The position numbers and the translations under genes are program-made. Source: UBA11524 sp051886675 (GTDB taxonomy: Bacteria > Bacillota > Clostridia > Christensenellales > Aristaeellaceae). Taken from it: a stretch of 29,659 bases of DNA. Positions 1-8,500 of this stretch are shown one piece after another (position 1 is the stretch's first letter; each line of letters begins with the position of its first letter). A model generated the notes under the pieces. The model was not told where the DNA came from. It searched no databases and saw only the letters and a program-made list of their open reading frames with translations. The DNA lies in assembly GCA_051886675.1 (NCBI GenBank), contig JBJEYH010000105.1:1-29659 (forward strand), read 5' to 3'.

Positions 1-165
1 AAGGATCTGGGCGTACAGTTTTCCCACACGCTGGAGGAGCAGATCGGCGGGCAGCTGGAGGCGGGCTTCCGCCTGACGCACGTCTACGAGGACATGAACG
101 GCTCCGGCAACCTGGCCGCCCACGGGATTCCCTGCTACTGGGCCACCAGGGCCGTGAAGGAATAA
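1..165 (+). CDS. C-terminal end of a SAM-dependent methyltransferase (partial)
   Basis: The reading frame is open from the first base and ends at TAA (163-165), giving the last 54 residues of a protein that begins outside the window. The segment LEEQIGGQLEAGF, followed by YEDMNGSGNL and the ending HGIPCYWATRAVK, resembles the C-terminus of class I SAM-dependent methyltransferases (Methyltransf_11 type) common in Clostridia. The SAM-binding Rossmann core lies outside the window, so neither the substrate nor the catalytic motifs can be judged. The YhbY-like gene starts 28 bp downstream on the same strand, so co-transcription is plausible. The family assignment rests on recognising this C-terminal pattern only. 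Confidence 0.6.
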   Translation, partial: KDLGVQFSHTLEEQIGGQLEAGFRLTHVYEDMNGSGNLAAHGIPCYWATRAVKE

Positions 166-193
166 AACCACTGACAGTTTAGGAGAGATTCAT

Positions 194-481
194 ATGACCA
201 GCAAGCAGCGCGCCATGCTCCGCAGCATGGCCAACACCATGGAAACCATCCTCTACATCGGCAAGGACGGGGTTGTCCCCGGGACGATCAAGCAGGCCAG
301 CGACGCCCTGGAGGCGCGGGAGCTGATCAAGTGCGCCGTGCAGCAGGGCTGCCCCCTTTCCGCCCGGGAGGCGGCGACGGAGCTGTGCGCCGCCCTGGAG
401 GCCGAGCCCGTCCAGTGCATCGGCCGCAGGTTTGTCATTTACCGGCCCAGCAAGGAAAATCCCCGCATCGTTCTGGAGTAA
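194..481 (+). CDS. YhbY/YqeI-family CRM-domain RNA-binding protein
   Basis: A 95-residue protein whose whole length matches one CRM (YhbY) domain, the size usual for bacterial YhbY/YqeI. The N-terminus (TSKQRAMLRSMAN) and the loop IGKDGV correspond to the family pattern 'L..KQ...L+..A' followed by a GxxG-like turn. The end contains CIGRRFVIYRPSKENP, matching the G-[KR]-x-[FLI]-V-[LI]-Y-R strand. Members bind RNA and are linked to assembly of the large ribosomal subunit. The start is supported by AGGAGAG at 181-187, 6 bp before ATG. A hairpin at 501-532 followed by Ts probably ends the transcript. Confidence 0.9.
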   Translation: MTSKQRAMLRSMANTMETILYIGKDGVVPGTIKQASDALEARELIKCAVQQGCPLSAREAATELCAALEAEPVQCIGRRFVIYRPSKENPRIVLE

Positions 482-500
482 GCCGCACATTTTCCTTCAC

Positions 501-540
501 GCCGTCCGGATGCCGATTGCATTCCGGGCGGCTTTGTGCT
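501..540 (+). terminator. Intrinsic terminator after the YhbY-like gene
   Basis: Arms 501-513 (GCCGTCCGGATGC) and 519-532 (GCATTCCGGGCGGC) pair through 12-13 positions with one G-U pair and one bulged A, around the five-base loop CGATT. TTTGTGCT follows at 533-540. The T tract is short, so termination may be partial. The -35 box of a candidate promoter for the next gene lies in the hairpin. Confidence 0.5.
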
Positions 541-545
541 ACACT
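517..545 (+). promoter_or_regulatory. Candidate sigma-A promoter for the GNAT/glycosylase pair
   Basis: TTGCAT (517-522) is separated by 17 bp from TACACT (540-545). The -10 is preceded by TGC, giving an extended -10. Transcription would start near 552, just upstream of the AAAGGAGG ribosome binding site at 566-573. The -35 is weak (three of six consensus bases), so this is a candidate only. Confidence 0.4.
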
Positions 546-579
546 GCCCCTATCGTTCTGTATACAAAGGAGGATGTCC

Positions 580-1470
580 ATGCATCCCTTCACGCTGGAA
601 ACCGGCCGGCTCCTGCTGCGGGCCCTGTCCCCGGAGGACGCGGAGGCGGCGTTTGCCTGGTGCGGCGATCCGCAGGTGAACCGCTTCATGCCCTACGCCC
701 TGTACACCCGGGTGGAGGACGTGCGCGCCTGGCTGACCGGCGCCGGCGACGCCCGGTGGGAGTTCGGCTTCGTCCGCAAGAGCGACGGCCTGCTGATGGG
801 CAGCGGCGGCGTCACCCCCGGTGAAAGTCCCGGGGATCCCTGGGAGCTGGGCTACAACCTGCGCCGGGACTGCTGGGGGCAGGGCTATGCCACCGAGGCC
901 GCCCGGGCCATGATCGGCTTTGCCTTCAGCACCTTCGGCGCGCGGGATTTCAGCGCCAATCATGCCAGGGCCAACGCGGCCTCCGGGCATGTGATGCGCC
1001 GCTGCGGCATGACCTTCGACCATGAGGGCGAATACGCCCGCTTCGACGGCAGCGAGGTTTTCCCGGCGGATTTCTACCGGCTGCACCTGGATCGTGGGGG
1101 CCGGGCGCGGCGATACCGCTTCGTCCCCATGACGGAAGCGCAGCGGCTGGTCTGCATCGCATGGGGGAATCCCCTGCCCGGGGCGGACAGCTTCGCCGCG
1201 CTGGACGAGGAGGACGGGCTGACCGGCGCGGTGTGGTATCTGCCGGAAGGCGACGGGCTGGCCATGGGACCCGTCCTTCGCCCGGAGGACAGGGGACAGG
1301 GCGCGGGCGAGCAGTTCATCCGGGCCTGCGCGGCCTTCGGGCGGGAGCGCTTCGGGCGGCGACGGCCGGTGATCCTGGATGCGGGCGCGTCCGCCGGCCG
1401 GGCGCGTTCGGCCTGCCTGCAGGCGGGGTTCCGTCCGGCGGACGCGGAAAGGCTGGTGCTGGACCCATGA
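580..1470 (+). CDS. Two-domain GNAT-family N-acetyltransferase
   Basis: This 296-residue protein transfers an acetyl group from acetyl-CoA to an amine; the substrate cannot be deduced. Residues about 1-170 form a RimJ/RimL-type GNAT domain: TGRLLLRALSPEDAEA at the start, then ELGYNL and WGQGYATEAA, the acetyl-CoA pyrophosphate loop (Q/R-x-x-G-x-G/A). Residues about 175-296 look like a second, more divergent GNAT fold with RGQGAGEQFI as its own loop. ATG580 is chosen because AAAGGAGG ends at 573, six bases upstream; ATG574 abuts that site. The stop overlaps the next start as ATGA, implying translational coupling to the glycosylase gene. A single GNAT domain is about 150-180 residues, so this is a fusion or internal duplication. 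Confidence 0.85.
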   Translation: MHPFTLETGRLLLRALSPEDAEAAFAWCGDPQVNRFMPYALYTRVEDVRAWLTGAGDARWEFGFVRKSDGLLMGSGGVTPGESPGDPWELGYNLRRDCWGQGYATEAARAMIGFAFSTFGARDFSANHARANAASGHVMRRCGMTFDHEGEYARFDGSEVFPADFYRLHLDRGGRARRYRFVPMTEAQRLVCIAWGNPLPGADSFAALDEEDGLTGAVWYLPEGDGLAMGPVLRPEDRGQGAGEQFIRACAAFGRERFGRRRPVILDAGASAGRARSACLQAGFRPADAERLVLDP

Positions 1471-1964
1471 CGCAGGTGATGCATCCCTTCCCGCCGGTGG
1501 TGGGGCCGGAGAGCCGGATTCTGATCCTGGGCAGCTTCCCCTCGGTGCGCTCCCGGGAGGAGGGCTTCTTCTACGGGCATCCGCGGAACCGCTTCTGGCC
1601 CATGCTGGCGGCCATATATGATGAAGAAACGCCGCTGACCATCCCGGCAAGGCAGTCGCTGATCCTCCGCCACGGCCTGGCGCTGTGGGACGTGATCGCC
1701 TCCTGCCGGATCGAGGGCTCCGCCGACGCCACCGTCCGGGACGCGGTTCCCGTGGACATCGCCCGGGTGACGGACGTCGCGGACATTGAGCGGGTCGTCT
1801 GCAACGGCGCGCTGGCGGGAAAGCTGTACGCGCAGCACCTGCAGCCGCTGCTTCATCTGGAGGCAGCCGTGCTGCCTTCTACCAGCCCCGCCAATGCCGC
1901 ATGGCGTTTTTCCTGCCTGAAAGACCGCTGGCAGGAGGCCCTGCGCGGGGGGATCCTGTTGTAA
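1467..1964 (+). CDS. Hypoxanthine-DNA glycosylase (UDG superfamily, family 6 type)
   Basis: A 165-residue protein expected to excise deaminated adenine (hypoxanthine) from DNA and so start base-excision repair. The segments ILILGSFPSVRSREEGFFYG and HPRNRFWPML form the conserved N-terminal motif of the HDG family, with the catalytic-site region at GSFPS. The later motif LPSTSPANA matches the family's second conserved block. Length is normal for the family. ATG1467 overlaps the upstream TGA (ATGA), and no separate ribosome binding site is needed if translation is coupled. Its pairing with an acetyltransferase is not obviously functional. Confidence 0.88.
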   Translation: MTQVMHPFPPVVGPESRILILGSFPSVRSREEGFFYGHPRNRFWPMLAAIYDEETPLTIPARQSLILRHGLALWDVIASCRIEGSADATVRDAVPVDIARVTDVADIERVVCNGALAGKLYAQHLQPLLHLEAAVLPSTSPANAAWRFSCLKDRWQEALRGGILL

Positions 1965-2003
1965 TCACGAACGGTTTCTGTGTTTAATGTTACAAAGTGT
2001 TAC
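1959..2003 (+). promoter_or_regulatory. Candidate promoter and GTTAC direct repeat ahead of the ten-gene block
   Basis: TTGTAA (1959-1964, overlapping the previous stop codon) is followed after 18 bp by TTTAAT (1983-1988), matching four and five of six consensus bases. Immediately downstream, GTTAC occurs at 1989-1993 and again at 1999-2003, a 10-bp repeat period that puts both copies on the same DNA face near the predicted start site. This could be a repressor or activator site. The leader to the GTG start would be about 130 bases; I recognise no riboswitch in it. This is the only clearly AT-rich intergenic stretch upstream of the block. Confidence 0.35.
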
Positions 2004-2123
2004 GTTTTTCCTAAATCCACTGGAATTCAAAGGAATCGTGAAACGATGCGTCGAATGGCCACAAAAGTTGTCTGTTTCTGTCTGCAGGCAATGCTACACC
2101 GATCCACAGGGAGGATATCGAGC

Positions 2124-5100
2124 GTGAAAAAACTGTTTGCCTTCATTCTTGCTGTAGCCATGGCTGCAGTATGTTTCTTTGGCGCAATGCCTCAGAGCGC
2201 CGCTCTTGCCGAAAGTACCTCCACCGCGGTGGACATTGTTCTGCTGATTGACAACAGCAGTTCCATGGATACCAACGACAAGGACGGCTACCGCTTCGAC
2301 GCCGCCGCCATGATCGTGGCCATGTGCAACATGGACGGCTCCCGCGTGGCGGTGCTGCCCTTTGCGCACAGCACCGTGGAGGATACCCTGACCGACATCA
2401 GCACCTCCCACGCCCGCGAGGAGAAGATCCAGAGCATCAACGCCCTGAAGGGACATACCACCGGCGGCACGGACTACGGCGAGGCGCTGTACAAGGCGTA
2501 CCGCATCTTTGCCAACCGCACCGATGACTCCAACCAGCCCATGATCATCCTCCTGACCGACGGCCAGAACGCTCCCGCTGAGGATGGCCGCAGCAAGTCC
2601 TATCCTGTGTATGACGCCGCCACCGGCACCTTCACCACCGGCAAGGCGAAGTCCATCAAGGCTTCGGACGCGGACGGGCTCGTCAACGACATGGAGACTG
2701 TCCTGCGCAATGCCTCCATCCCCGTGTACACCGTTGCCCTCTACAACGCCAAGACCGCCCAGAACAGCGAGAAGGCCACTGAAATCAAGTCCTACACCGG
2801 CCGCCTGATCGAGCTGGCGTCCCGGACCAACGGTCAGTTCTATCCCATCGAAACCAGCGGCACCCCCCTGTCCAGTGTGCCCAACCTGAGCAATTCCTTC
2901 CTGGCCGCCGAGGAATACACGCCCCTGTCCCTGGAGGAGCTGCCCCTGGCCTTCGGCGCCATGTTTGCTGACCGCATCGGCAGCAGCCAGCCCCAGTCCC
3001 TCAAGCCCGTGTCCGCCGGCGACGGCAAGTATTACGTCGATATCCCGATCCTCAACAGCTCCGTCAGCGAGGCCAACATCTTCGTGCTGAAGGACGGGCT
3101 GAAGGACAACAGCATCGCCCTGCTGGACGGCAACGGCAAGAAGGTCGGCGTACAGCCCTTCAGCAGCGACAATTTCGTGCTGTACAAGCTGACCAAGCCC
3201 CAGCCCGTGGGCATCTGGCGGCTTGAGTTCGAGCTGGATGGCAAGGCCGATCCCAACACGGTGCTCAACAACATCACCTTCAACCTCCTCTACAGCTACA
3301 ACACCCTGGAGCTGCGCACCACCACCCGTGTCAACGCCAATCAGGCCGTGGAGGGCAATGCTGCCATCTCCGCCGCCAAGAAGGATAAACTGTCGCTGGA
3401 AGCCTATTTCTTCGACCTGATCGGGAACAAGCCCTCCGATGACGTCAACCTCTATCATCCCGTGTCCACGGAGAAGGACTGGTACGCCATCAAGGCCAGC
3501 TGGTCGCTGGAGAGCGTCAACGGCAGCAACGTGGAAACGGTTGCCACCGGCGACATGCAGACCGGCAGCGCCAGCTTTACCGCTGAGCTGGACATCAATC
3601 AGGTGGCCCTGGATGCCAATGGCTTCAGCCGTCTGAAGGCGGGCGAATATCAGCTGCGCATCCGCGTGGAGGGCGCCGGCATCTCCCGCGAGCAGATCAT
3701 CCCCCTGACGCTGAGCAACACCGCGCCCGCGCTGGGCAACAACGCTTCCTCCACCTTCATCGTAAATGTGGACAGCGCCGATGACCCGAGCTCCACCGGG
3801 CCCAAGGATGCCACGCTCGACCTGACCACCCTGTTCATGGATGCCGACAACGACAAGCTGTCCTTCTCCATGGCCGACGACACGACCGACGACGCGCTGG
3901 AGCTGAGCCTGAACGGCAGCGTTCTGACCTACCGCACGGTCAAGGACAGCCAGATGCGCGATGGCGAGGTGACGGTGGACATCACCGTTTCCGACGGCGA
4001 CAGCAACGGGACGCGGGTCTTCCCGCTGACCTTCAGCGTGATTTCCGGCCTCAATGAGTTTACCAGGAATTACAGCATGACGCTGTCCTGCACGGACAGC
4101 GCAGGCAACGCCTGCTCGGAAGCCAACGCGCTGACCAAGTATCAGCCCTACACCTTCCGGGTGACGCCCAACCCGATCGAGGGCAAGCTGACGATCAACT
4201 GGGCCAGCGACGTCAGCGTGGAGCTGGTCGACTGGGAGGCCAATCCTATACCCCTGACCTGGGACGGCAATGCGTACGTCTGCCAGATTACCCCCGAGCA
4301 TGAGCTCAAGGGCAAGAAGCTGACCTTCTCCGTCAAGTACAATGGCGTCAACGGGGCCTCGCCCGTCTGGTCGATGACCGTGGCCAACCACGCCCCCGGC
4401 CAGGTTCAGCTGACCGACGCCCAGAACAACCTGAAAATCCGCCACAATCCCCTCCCCGAGGTACTCTCCTTCCTGGGTGAGCCCTCCAGCATCGAGGACC
4501 GCACGCTGGATCTGTCGACCTACTTCAGCGACTCCGACGGCGATGCGCTGACCTACTCCCTCATCGTGGACAACGGCTCGCTGCTGCAGTCCGTTGAGCT
4601 GGGCGACGGCAAGTACCAGCTGGATCCCGTCACCGGCGCGGACGGCACGGTGAAGCTGAAGCTTTCCGCGACGGATTCCGACGGCGCGAGCACCGGCGAG
4701 CTGACGATCACCTGCGAGGTCGTCAACCTGGTGCGCCGCTGGGCGACGCTGGCAGCGATCGTGGTGCCTTCCTTCATTGCCCTGGTGATTCTGATCTGCA
4801 TCATCATCTACCTGGCCAAGCCCAAGTTCCCCCTCTCCTACACCCTCCACGCCCGCGAAGGCGTGTCCGCCTACGACTTTGCCACCTTTGATCTGGTGCC
4901 TACCCGCAAGAAGATGAGCCTGGCTTCCATCGTCATGGATGAAAACGCCCGCAACGTCGGCATTGATCCGGCCGCGCTGATCGCCATCATCCTGAAGCCC
5001 GTGGGCGGCTCCCGCGGCAGCATCGGCATCTACACCAAGCCCAATAATCTCAACGGCGTCAGCGTCACGCTGGAAGGCCAGACCGTCGGCAAGAAGCTCA

Positions 5101-5501
5101 TGGTCTGGATGCCCGGTCAGATGCTGGAGCTGAGCGGCCGCGGCGCGGAATCCGGCCAGTGCATCCGCGTGATCCTGGCTGCCAGCAATGAAATGGTTAC
5201 CACCGGCGTTTCCGGCAATGGCTCCGGCTTCGACTTCTCCGGCGCCTTCGGCGGCACCGGCAGCTTCGGCGGCGGCTCCGACAGCTTCGGTGGCTCCGGC
5301 AGCTTCGGCGGCTCCGGCAGCTTCGGCGGCTCCGGCAGCTTCGGCGGCTCTGACAGCTTCGGCGGCTCCGGCAGCTTCGGCGGCGCTTCCGCGCCCGACG
5401 GCTTCGGCGGCTCCGACAATCAGGGCGGCGGCTTCGGCGGCTCCGGCTTCTCCTCTTCCTTTGATCAGGGCAGTTCCTCCGGCAGCTCTTCCGATTTCTG
5501 A
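2124..5501 (+). CDS. Secreted, membrane-anchored vWA protein with cadherin-like repeats and cytoplasmic FG-rich tail
   Basis: A 1125-residue type I membrane protein. Residues 1-29 are a signal peptide with probable cleavage after SAALA. The von Willebrand A domain (about 36-250) keeps the MIDAS metal site: D43-x-S-x-S, Thr in TGGTD (about 113-117) and D146 in LLTDGQ. Ig/cadherin-like repeats follow, including LDLTTLFMDADNDKLSF (from about 565) and LDLSTYFSDSDGDALTY (from about 795), each with an Asp-rich, possibly calcium-binding loop. One membrane helix spans about 874-898. The cytoplasmic part has a compact domain (about 899-1030) and a Gly/Ser/Phe tail with about seven SFGGS-type repeats, ending in GSSSDF. 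GTG2124 is chosen because AGGGAGG lies 9 bases upstream and the signal peptide begins there; upstream in-frame ATGs have neither. First gene of the block, it probably links an extracellular ligand to the cytoplasmic tubulin-like proteins. Confidence 0.88.
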   Translation: MKKLFAFILAVAMAAVCFFGAMPQSAALAESTSTAVDIVLLIDNSSSMDTNDKDGYRFDAAAMIVAMCNMDGSRVAVLPFAHSTVEDTLTDISTSHAREEKIQSINALKGHTTGGTDYGEALYKAYRIFANRTDDSNQPMIILLTDGQNAPAEDGRSKSYPVYDAATGTFTTGKAKSIKASDADGLVNDMETVLRNASIPVYTVALYNAKTAQNSEKATEIKSYTGRLIELASRTNGQFYPIETSGTPLSSVPNLSNSFLAAEEYTPLSLEELPLAFGAMFADRIGSSQPQSLKPVSAGDGKYYVDIPILNSSVSEANIFVLKDGLKDNSIALLDGNGKKVGVQPFSSDNFVLYKLTKPQPVGIWRLEFELDGKADPNTVLNNITFNLLYSYNTLELRTTTRVNANQAVEGNAAISAAKKDKLSLEAYFFDLIGNKPSDDVNLYHPVSTEKDWYAIKASWSLESVNGSNVETVATGDMQTGSASFTAELDINQVALDANGFSRLKAGEYQLRIRVEGAGISREQIIPLTLSNTAPALGNNASSTFIVNVDSADDPSSTGPKDATLDLTTLFMDADNDKLSFSMADDTTDDALELSLNGSVLTYRTVKDSQMRDGEVTVDITVSDGDSNGTRVFPLTFSVISGLNEFTRNYSMTLSCTDSAGNACSEANALTKYQPYTFRVTPNPIEGKLTINWASDVSVELVDWEANPIPLTWDGNAYVCQITPEHELKGKKLTFSVKYNGVNGASPVWSMTVANHAPGQVQLTDAQNNLKIRHNPLPEVLSFLGEPSSIEDRTLDLSTYFSDSDGDALTYSLIVDNGSLLQSVELGDGKYQLDPVTGADGTVKLKLSATDSDGASTGELTITCEVVNLVRRWATLAAIVVPSFIALVILICIIIYLAKPKFPLSYTLHAREGVSAYDFATFDLVPTRKKMSLASIVMDENARNVGIDPAALIAIILKPVGGSRGSIGIYTKPNNLNGVSVTLEGQTVGKKLMVWMPGQMLELSGRGAESGQCIRVILAASNEMVTTGVSGNGSGFDFSGAFGGTGSFGGGSDSFGGSGSFGGSGSFGGSGSFGGSDSFGGSGSFGGASAPDGFGGSDNQGGGFGGSGFSSSFDQGSSSGSSSDF
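5259..5387. repeat. 18-bp tandem repeats encoding SFGGS units
   Basis: About seven units of GGCAGCTTCGGCGGCTCC or a close variant lie in frame in the tail of the vWA gene. Three consecutive units (5298-5351) are almost identical in bases, not only in protein, which points to recent slippage-driven expansion. Some units begin with Asp instead of Gly (5280, 5352), and the first unit is 21 bp. Confidence 0.9.
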
Positions 5502-5514
5502 TCCGCCTTTTGTC

Positions 5515-5535
5515 CATGATGCGCAATTGATCATG
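5515..5535 (+). promoter_or_regulatory. Inverted repeat just upstream of the first tubulin-like gene
   Basis: CATGAT (5515-5520) and ATCATG (5530-5535) are perfect inverted repeats around a nine-base loop. They end where the ribosome binding site AAGGGCAGG (5536-5544) begins. Pairing could modulate access to that site. It is only six base pairs, so chance is possible. Confidence 0.25.
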
Positions 5536-5551
5536 AAGGGCAGGGATGTCC

Positions 5552-8500
5552 ATGACCATGGCCAGCACCTATGTGGACCACATCGAATGGAACGACACGC
5601 CCGATGAAGTCTTCGAGCGTGTGGAGAAGCTTCCCGTCCCTCTGCTGGTCATCGGTCTGGGCGGCACAGGCATCAGCGCGCTGAAAACCATCCGGCGCAA
5701 GTTCGCGCAGAGCTTCCGGCTCTCCGATACCATGAAGCCTGCCTGCACCGCGTATCTGGGCATTGACATAGACAGAACGAGCAGGGATGATCTCAGCTTC
5801 GATGAATTCGTGGACATCTTCTGCCCCGACCTCGTTGCCTCCCTGTATCACACTGTCGCAGCTGCGGTGCTGCCCGATGACGAGCTTGCCTGGGTTCACC
5901 ATTCCCTGTCCACGCTTGGCCAGGGCATCATAGGTTCCGGCGGCAACCGCCAGCTGGTGCGCCTGATGCTCTCCCGTCAGTACCACGCGGTCGCCCACGC
6001 GATCACCGCCGCCCTGTCCGGCATTACATCCCAGTGCAGGTGCTTGCCGCCGCGGCTGGAGATCGTCATCGTGAGCGGTGTGTGCGGCGGAACGGGGTCG
6101 GGGATCTTCCTGGATATCCCGCAGATCATCCGTCACTGCCTGCTGAACAATCCTGACCTTGCCGACTTCATCCGGAACTTCCAGATCACCGGCTACATCG
6201 TGATGCCGGACGTTTCCCTGCACATGACCATGGATCCGGTTCAGAGGCGGCACATGGAAGCCGTCGGCTACGCTGCGCTGAAGGAACTTGATTTCTGGAT
6301 GAATGTGGGCGAACACCGTACGCCCTATACCATGACGTATCACAACGGGCCTGCCATCAGCTGGACCCAGCGGCCCTATGACCAGTGCATCCTCATCGGC
6401 AGATCCTGCAATCCGATGAATGGGCACTCTGACGCCCGGATCGTGTACGAGAGCATCGCGGAGCATCTGCTGCACGTGATGGCCGATGAAGAGCCCTGCG
6501 AAAACAGATACATCGGGGATTATTCCTACATCGATCATGAGAGCAATGTGCAGCAGTACTGCAATTTCATGCACAGGCCCCTGCCGGTAGGCTACCACTA
6601 CCGTGCCATCAGCGTCCGTATCAAACGCCTTCCCTGGCGCAAGATGCTGTACTGCCAGGGGCGTCTGCTGTTCAGCACCTTCATGCCCATGCGCGACGAG
6701 CATGGCGAGCTGGTGCCCAATCCCCGGCTGATCCAGGTATGCGAAAGCAGGGAGCATGCGGCCTACATCGTCGGCGACGCCGAGAAGCTCTACATGGATT
6801 TCTGCCGGATCGCGACCCTGAAGGACTTCTGCAGCGTCAGCCCCGACGACACCCCCAAGCTGGATGCCATGCGTCAGTGGCCCATCCGTCCCCACGACCA
6901 GTACGATCACGGCACGAATCCCTGGCTGTCCTCGATCGTGACGCCTCAGGCCAACCGCGCTGCCGAAGAATACCTGAAGCAGGCCTGGAAGCGCTTCCTG
7001 CAGTTCGCCGAGCAGATCATCAACGATCCCAAGCAGGGTCCCTTCAGTCTGCGGATGTACCTGACCGCGGAGAACAACGGCCTGCGTTCCGCGCTGAGCG
7101 CCTACATCAAGTTCTGGGACAACAGGGCCAGCCAGTTCGCCAGCGAACGCGGCTCGCTGTTCCAGTCCTGCAGGGACAGCTGGCACGATTTCGAGAAGCC
7201 CCCGTTCTTCGGCGGCAAGAAGGCTGTGGAAGCCTATATGACCCATCTGAACCGCTTCTACAACGGGCTGCGCAAGCACGCCTTCATGGTCGCCTACGCC
7301 AAGGCCGCCAATCAGCTGCTCAAGCGCGTGGATGAGTTCATCGAGGATGCCCTGCGTCCCCTGTGCCGGGATCTGGACGAGCTGCAGAAGCGCTTCGACG
7401 CGCCTCAGCTGCTGACCATGCAGGATGACGAAGACCTGGTGTTCGTGCAGCATCTCGTCCCGTACATCACGGACGTCTTCCTCAAGGAAAACGCCGACAA
7501 CCGGATCACCCTGGCATTCCTGAACGATCTTTTCACCAGCGTCCTGGCAAGCCGTGTTCCCGACGATCTTCCTGACGGCATGGCCTCTCCCCGCGAGTCC
7601 GGCCATTCAGACGACGCTCTGCGCAAACAGATCATGTCCGTGATGCGCAGCATTCTCAACAACTACTGCGCCGACGTCAACCTGATGACCCTTGACGATC
7701 TGGTGATGAAGCTCGCCCCGCCCGGGACTGCGCCGAATGCAGTGTGCGCTCAGTTTATCCAGGACTGCCTGCAGGATACCGGGCCGCTGCTGATCCGGGA
7801 CAATGCTGCGCCGCGCGTCGTCAGCAGATATTTCTCCGTTCCCAGCGATTCGCCCCTGCTCATCCAGCAATGCTCGCTCGCCCGGGAGCACAGCGATCAC
7901 CTCAAGCGGAGCGCCCTGAGGGATCATATCTGCTGCATCACCACGGAGTACTGTCTGCCCATGCACAGCATTCTGCCGTTGCGTGAACAGGCTATGATCT
8001 ACCAGGAATGTCTGCTGGGCAACCATTGGACGGAGCGCTTCCACCTTGTCTGGGACGGCAATCCGGGCAGCGATTACACCCGCAACTGGTACAGGCTGCC
8101 CTCGCCCTGCCCTCACTACTTCCTCGGTCTCACGCCCGGCCTCCTCGCGGAGAACGACTGGCTGGCCGTTCAGGAGCTGACGGCGCGCTCTGTGGCCTGC
8201 GGGCAGATTGTCCTGGATACCGATACACCCATGCCGTCGTTCACGGTGCGCACCTACTGGGCTGATCCTTTCCATCATGACATACTCCCCTGCGACGTCA
8301 TCAGGCAGCGCGTTCAGGCGCTGGAGACCGGCTCCCCCGCCGATGCCCCGATGTCGCCGGCTGAGCGCCGGGCAGGGCTTCGCGCGTATCTGGGCGAGGC
8401 CGATTCAAAGCGTTACAGTCCGGGCTACAGTCCCTCCTGCATGGCGAAAGACCAGGGACTGGCCGCCGCGTACATCGACCCCTTTGACATGGTGTGCAGT

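Noticed and set aside
550..1650. Minus-strand frame opposite the GNAT and glycosylase genes
   Set aside because: Low-complexity Pro/Arg/Gly translation; both + genes match families well.
2068..2100. Alternative promoter TTGTCT ... TACACC closer to the GTG start
   Set aside because: The spacer is 21 bp, too long for a typical sigma-A promoter.
5259..5387. Collagen- or silk-like surface fibre
   Set aside because: The segment lies after the membrane helix, so it should be cytoplasmic, and it lacks GXY periodicity.
2094..5534. 1146-codon open frame on the minus strand opposite the first vWA gene
   Set aside because: Shadow of high third-position GC. Composition is Gly/Val/Ala/His-rich with no recognisable domain, while the + strand has signal peptide, MIDAS and membrane helix.
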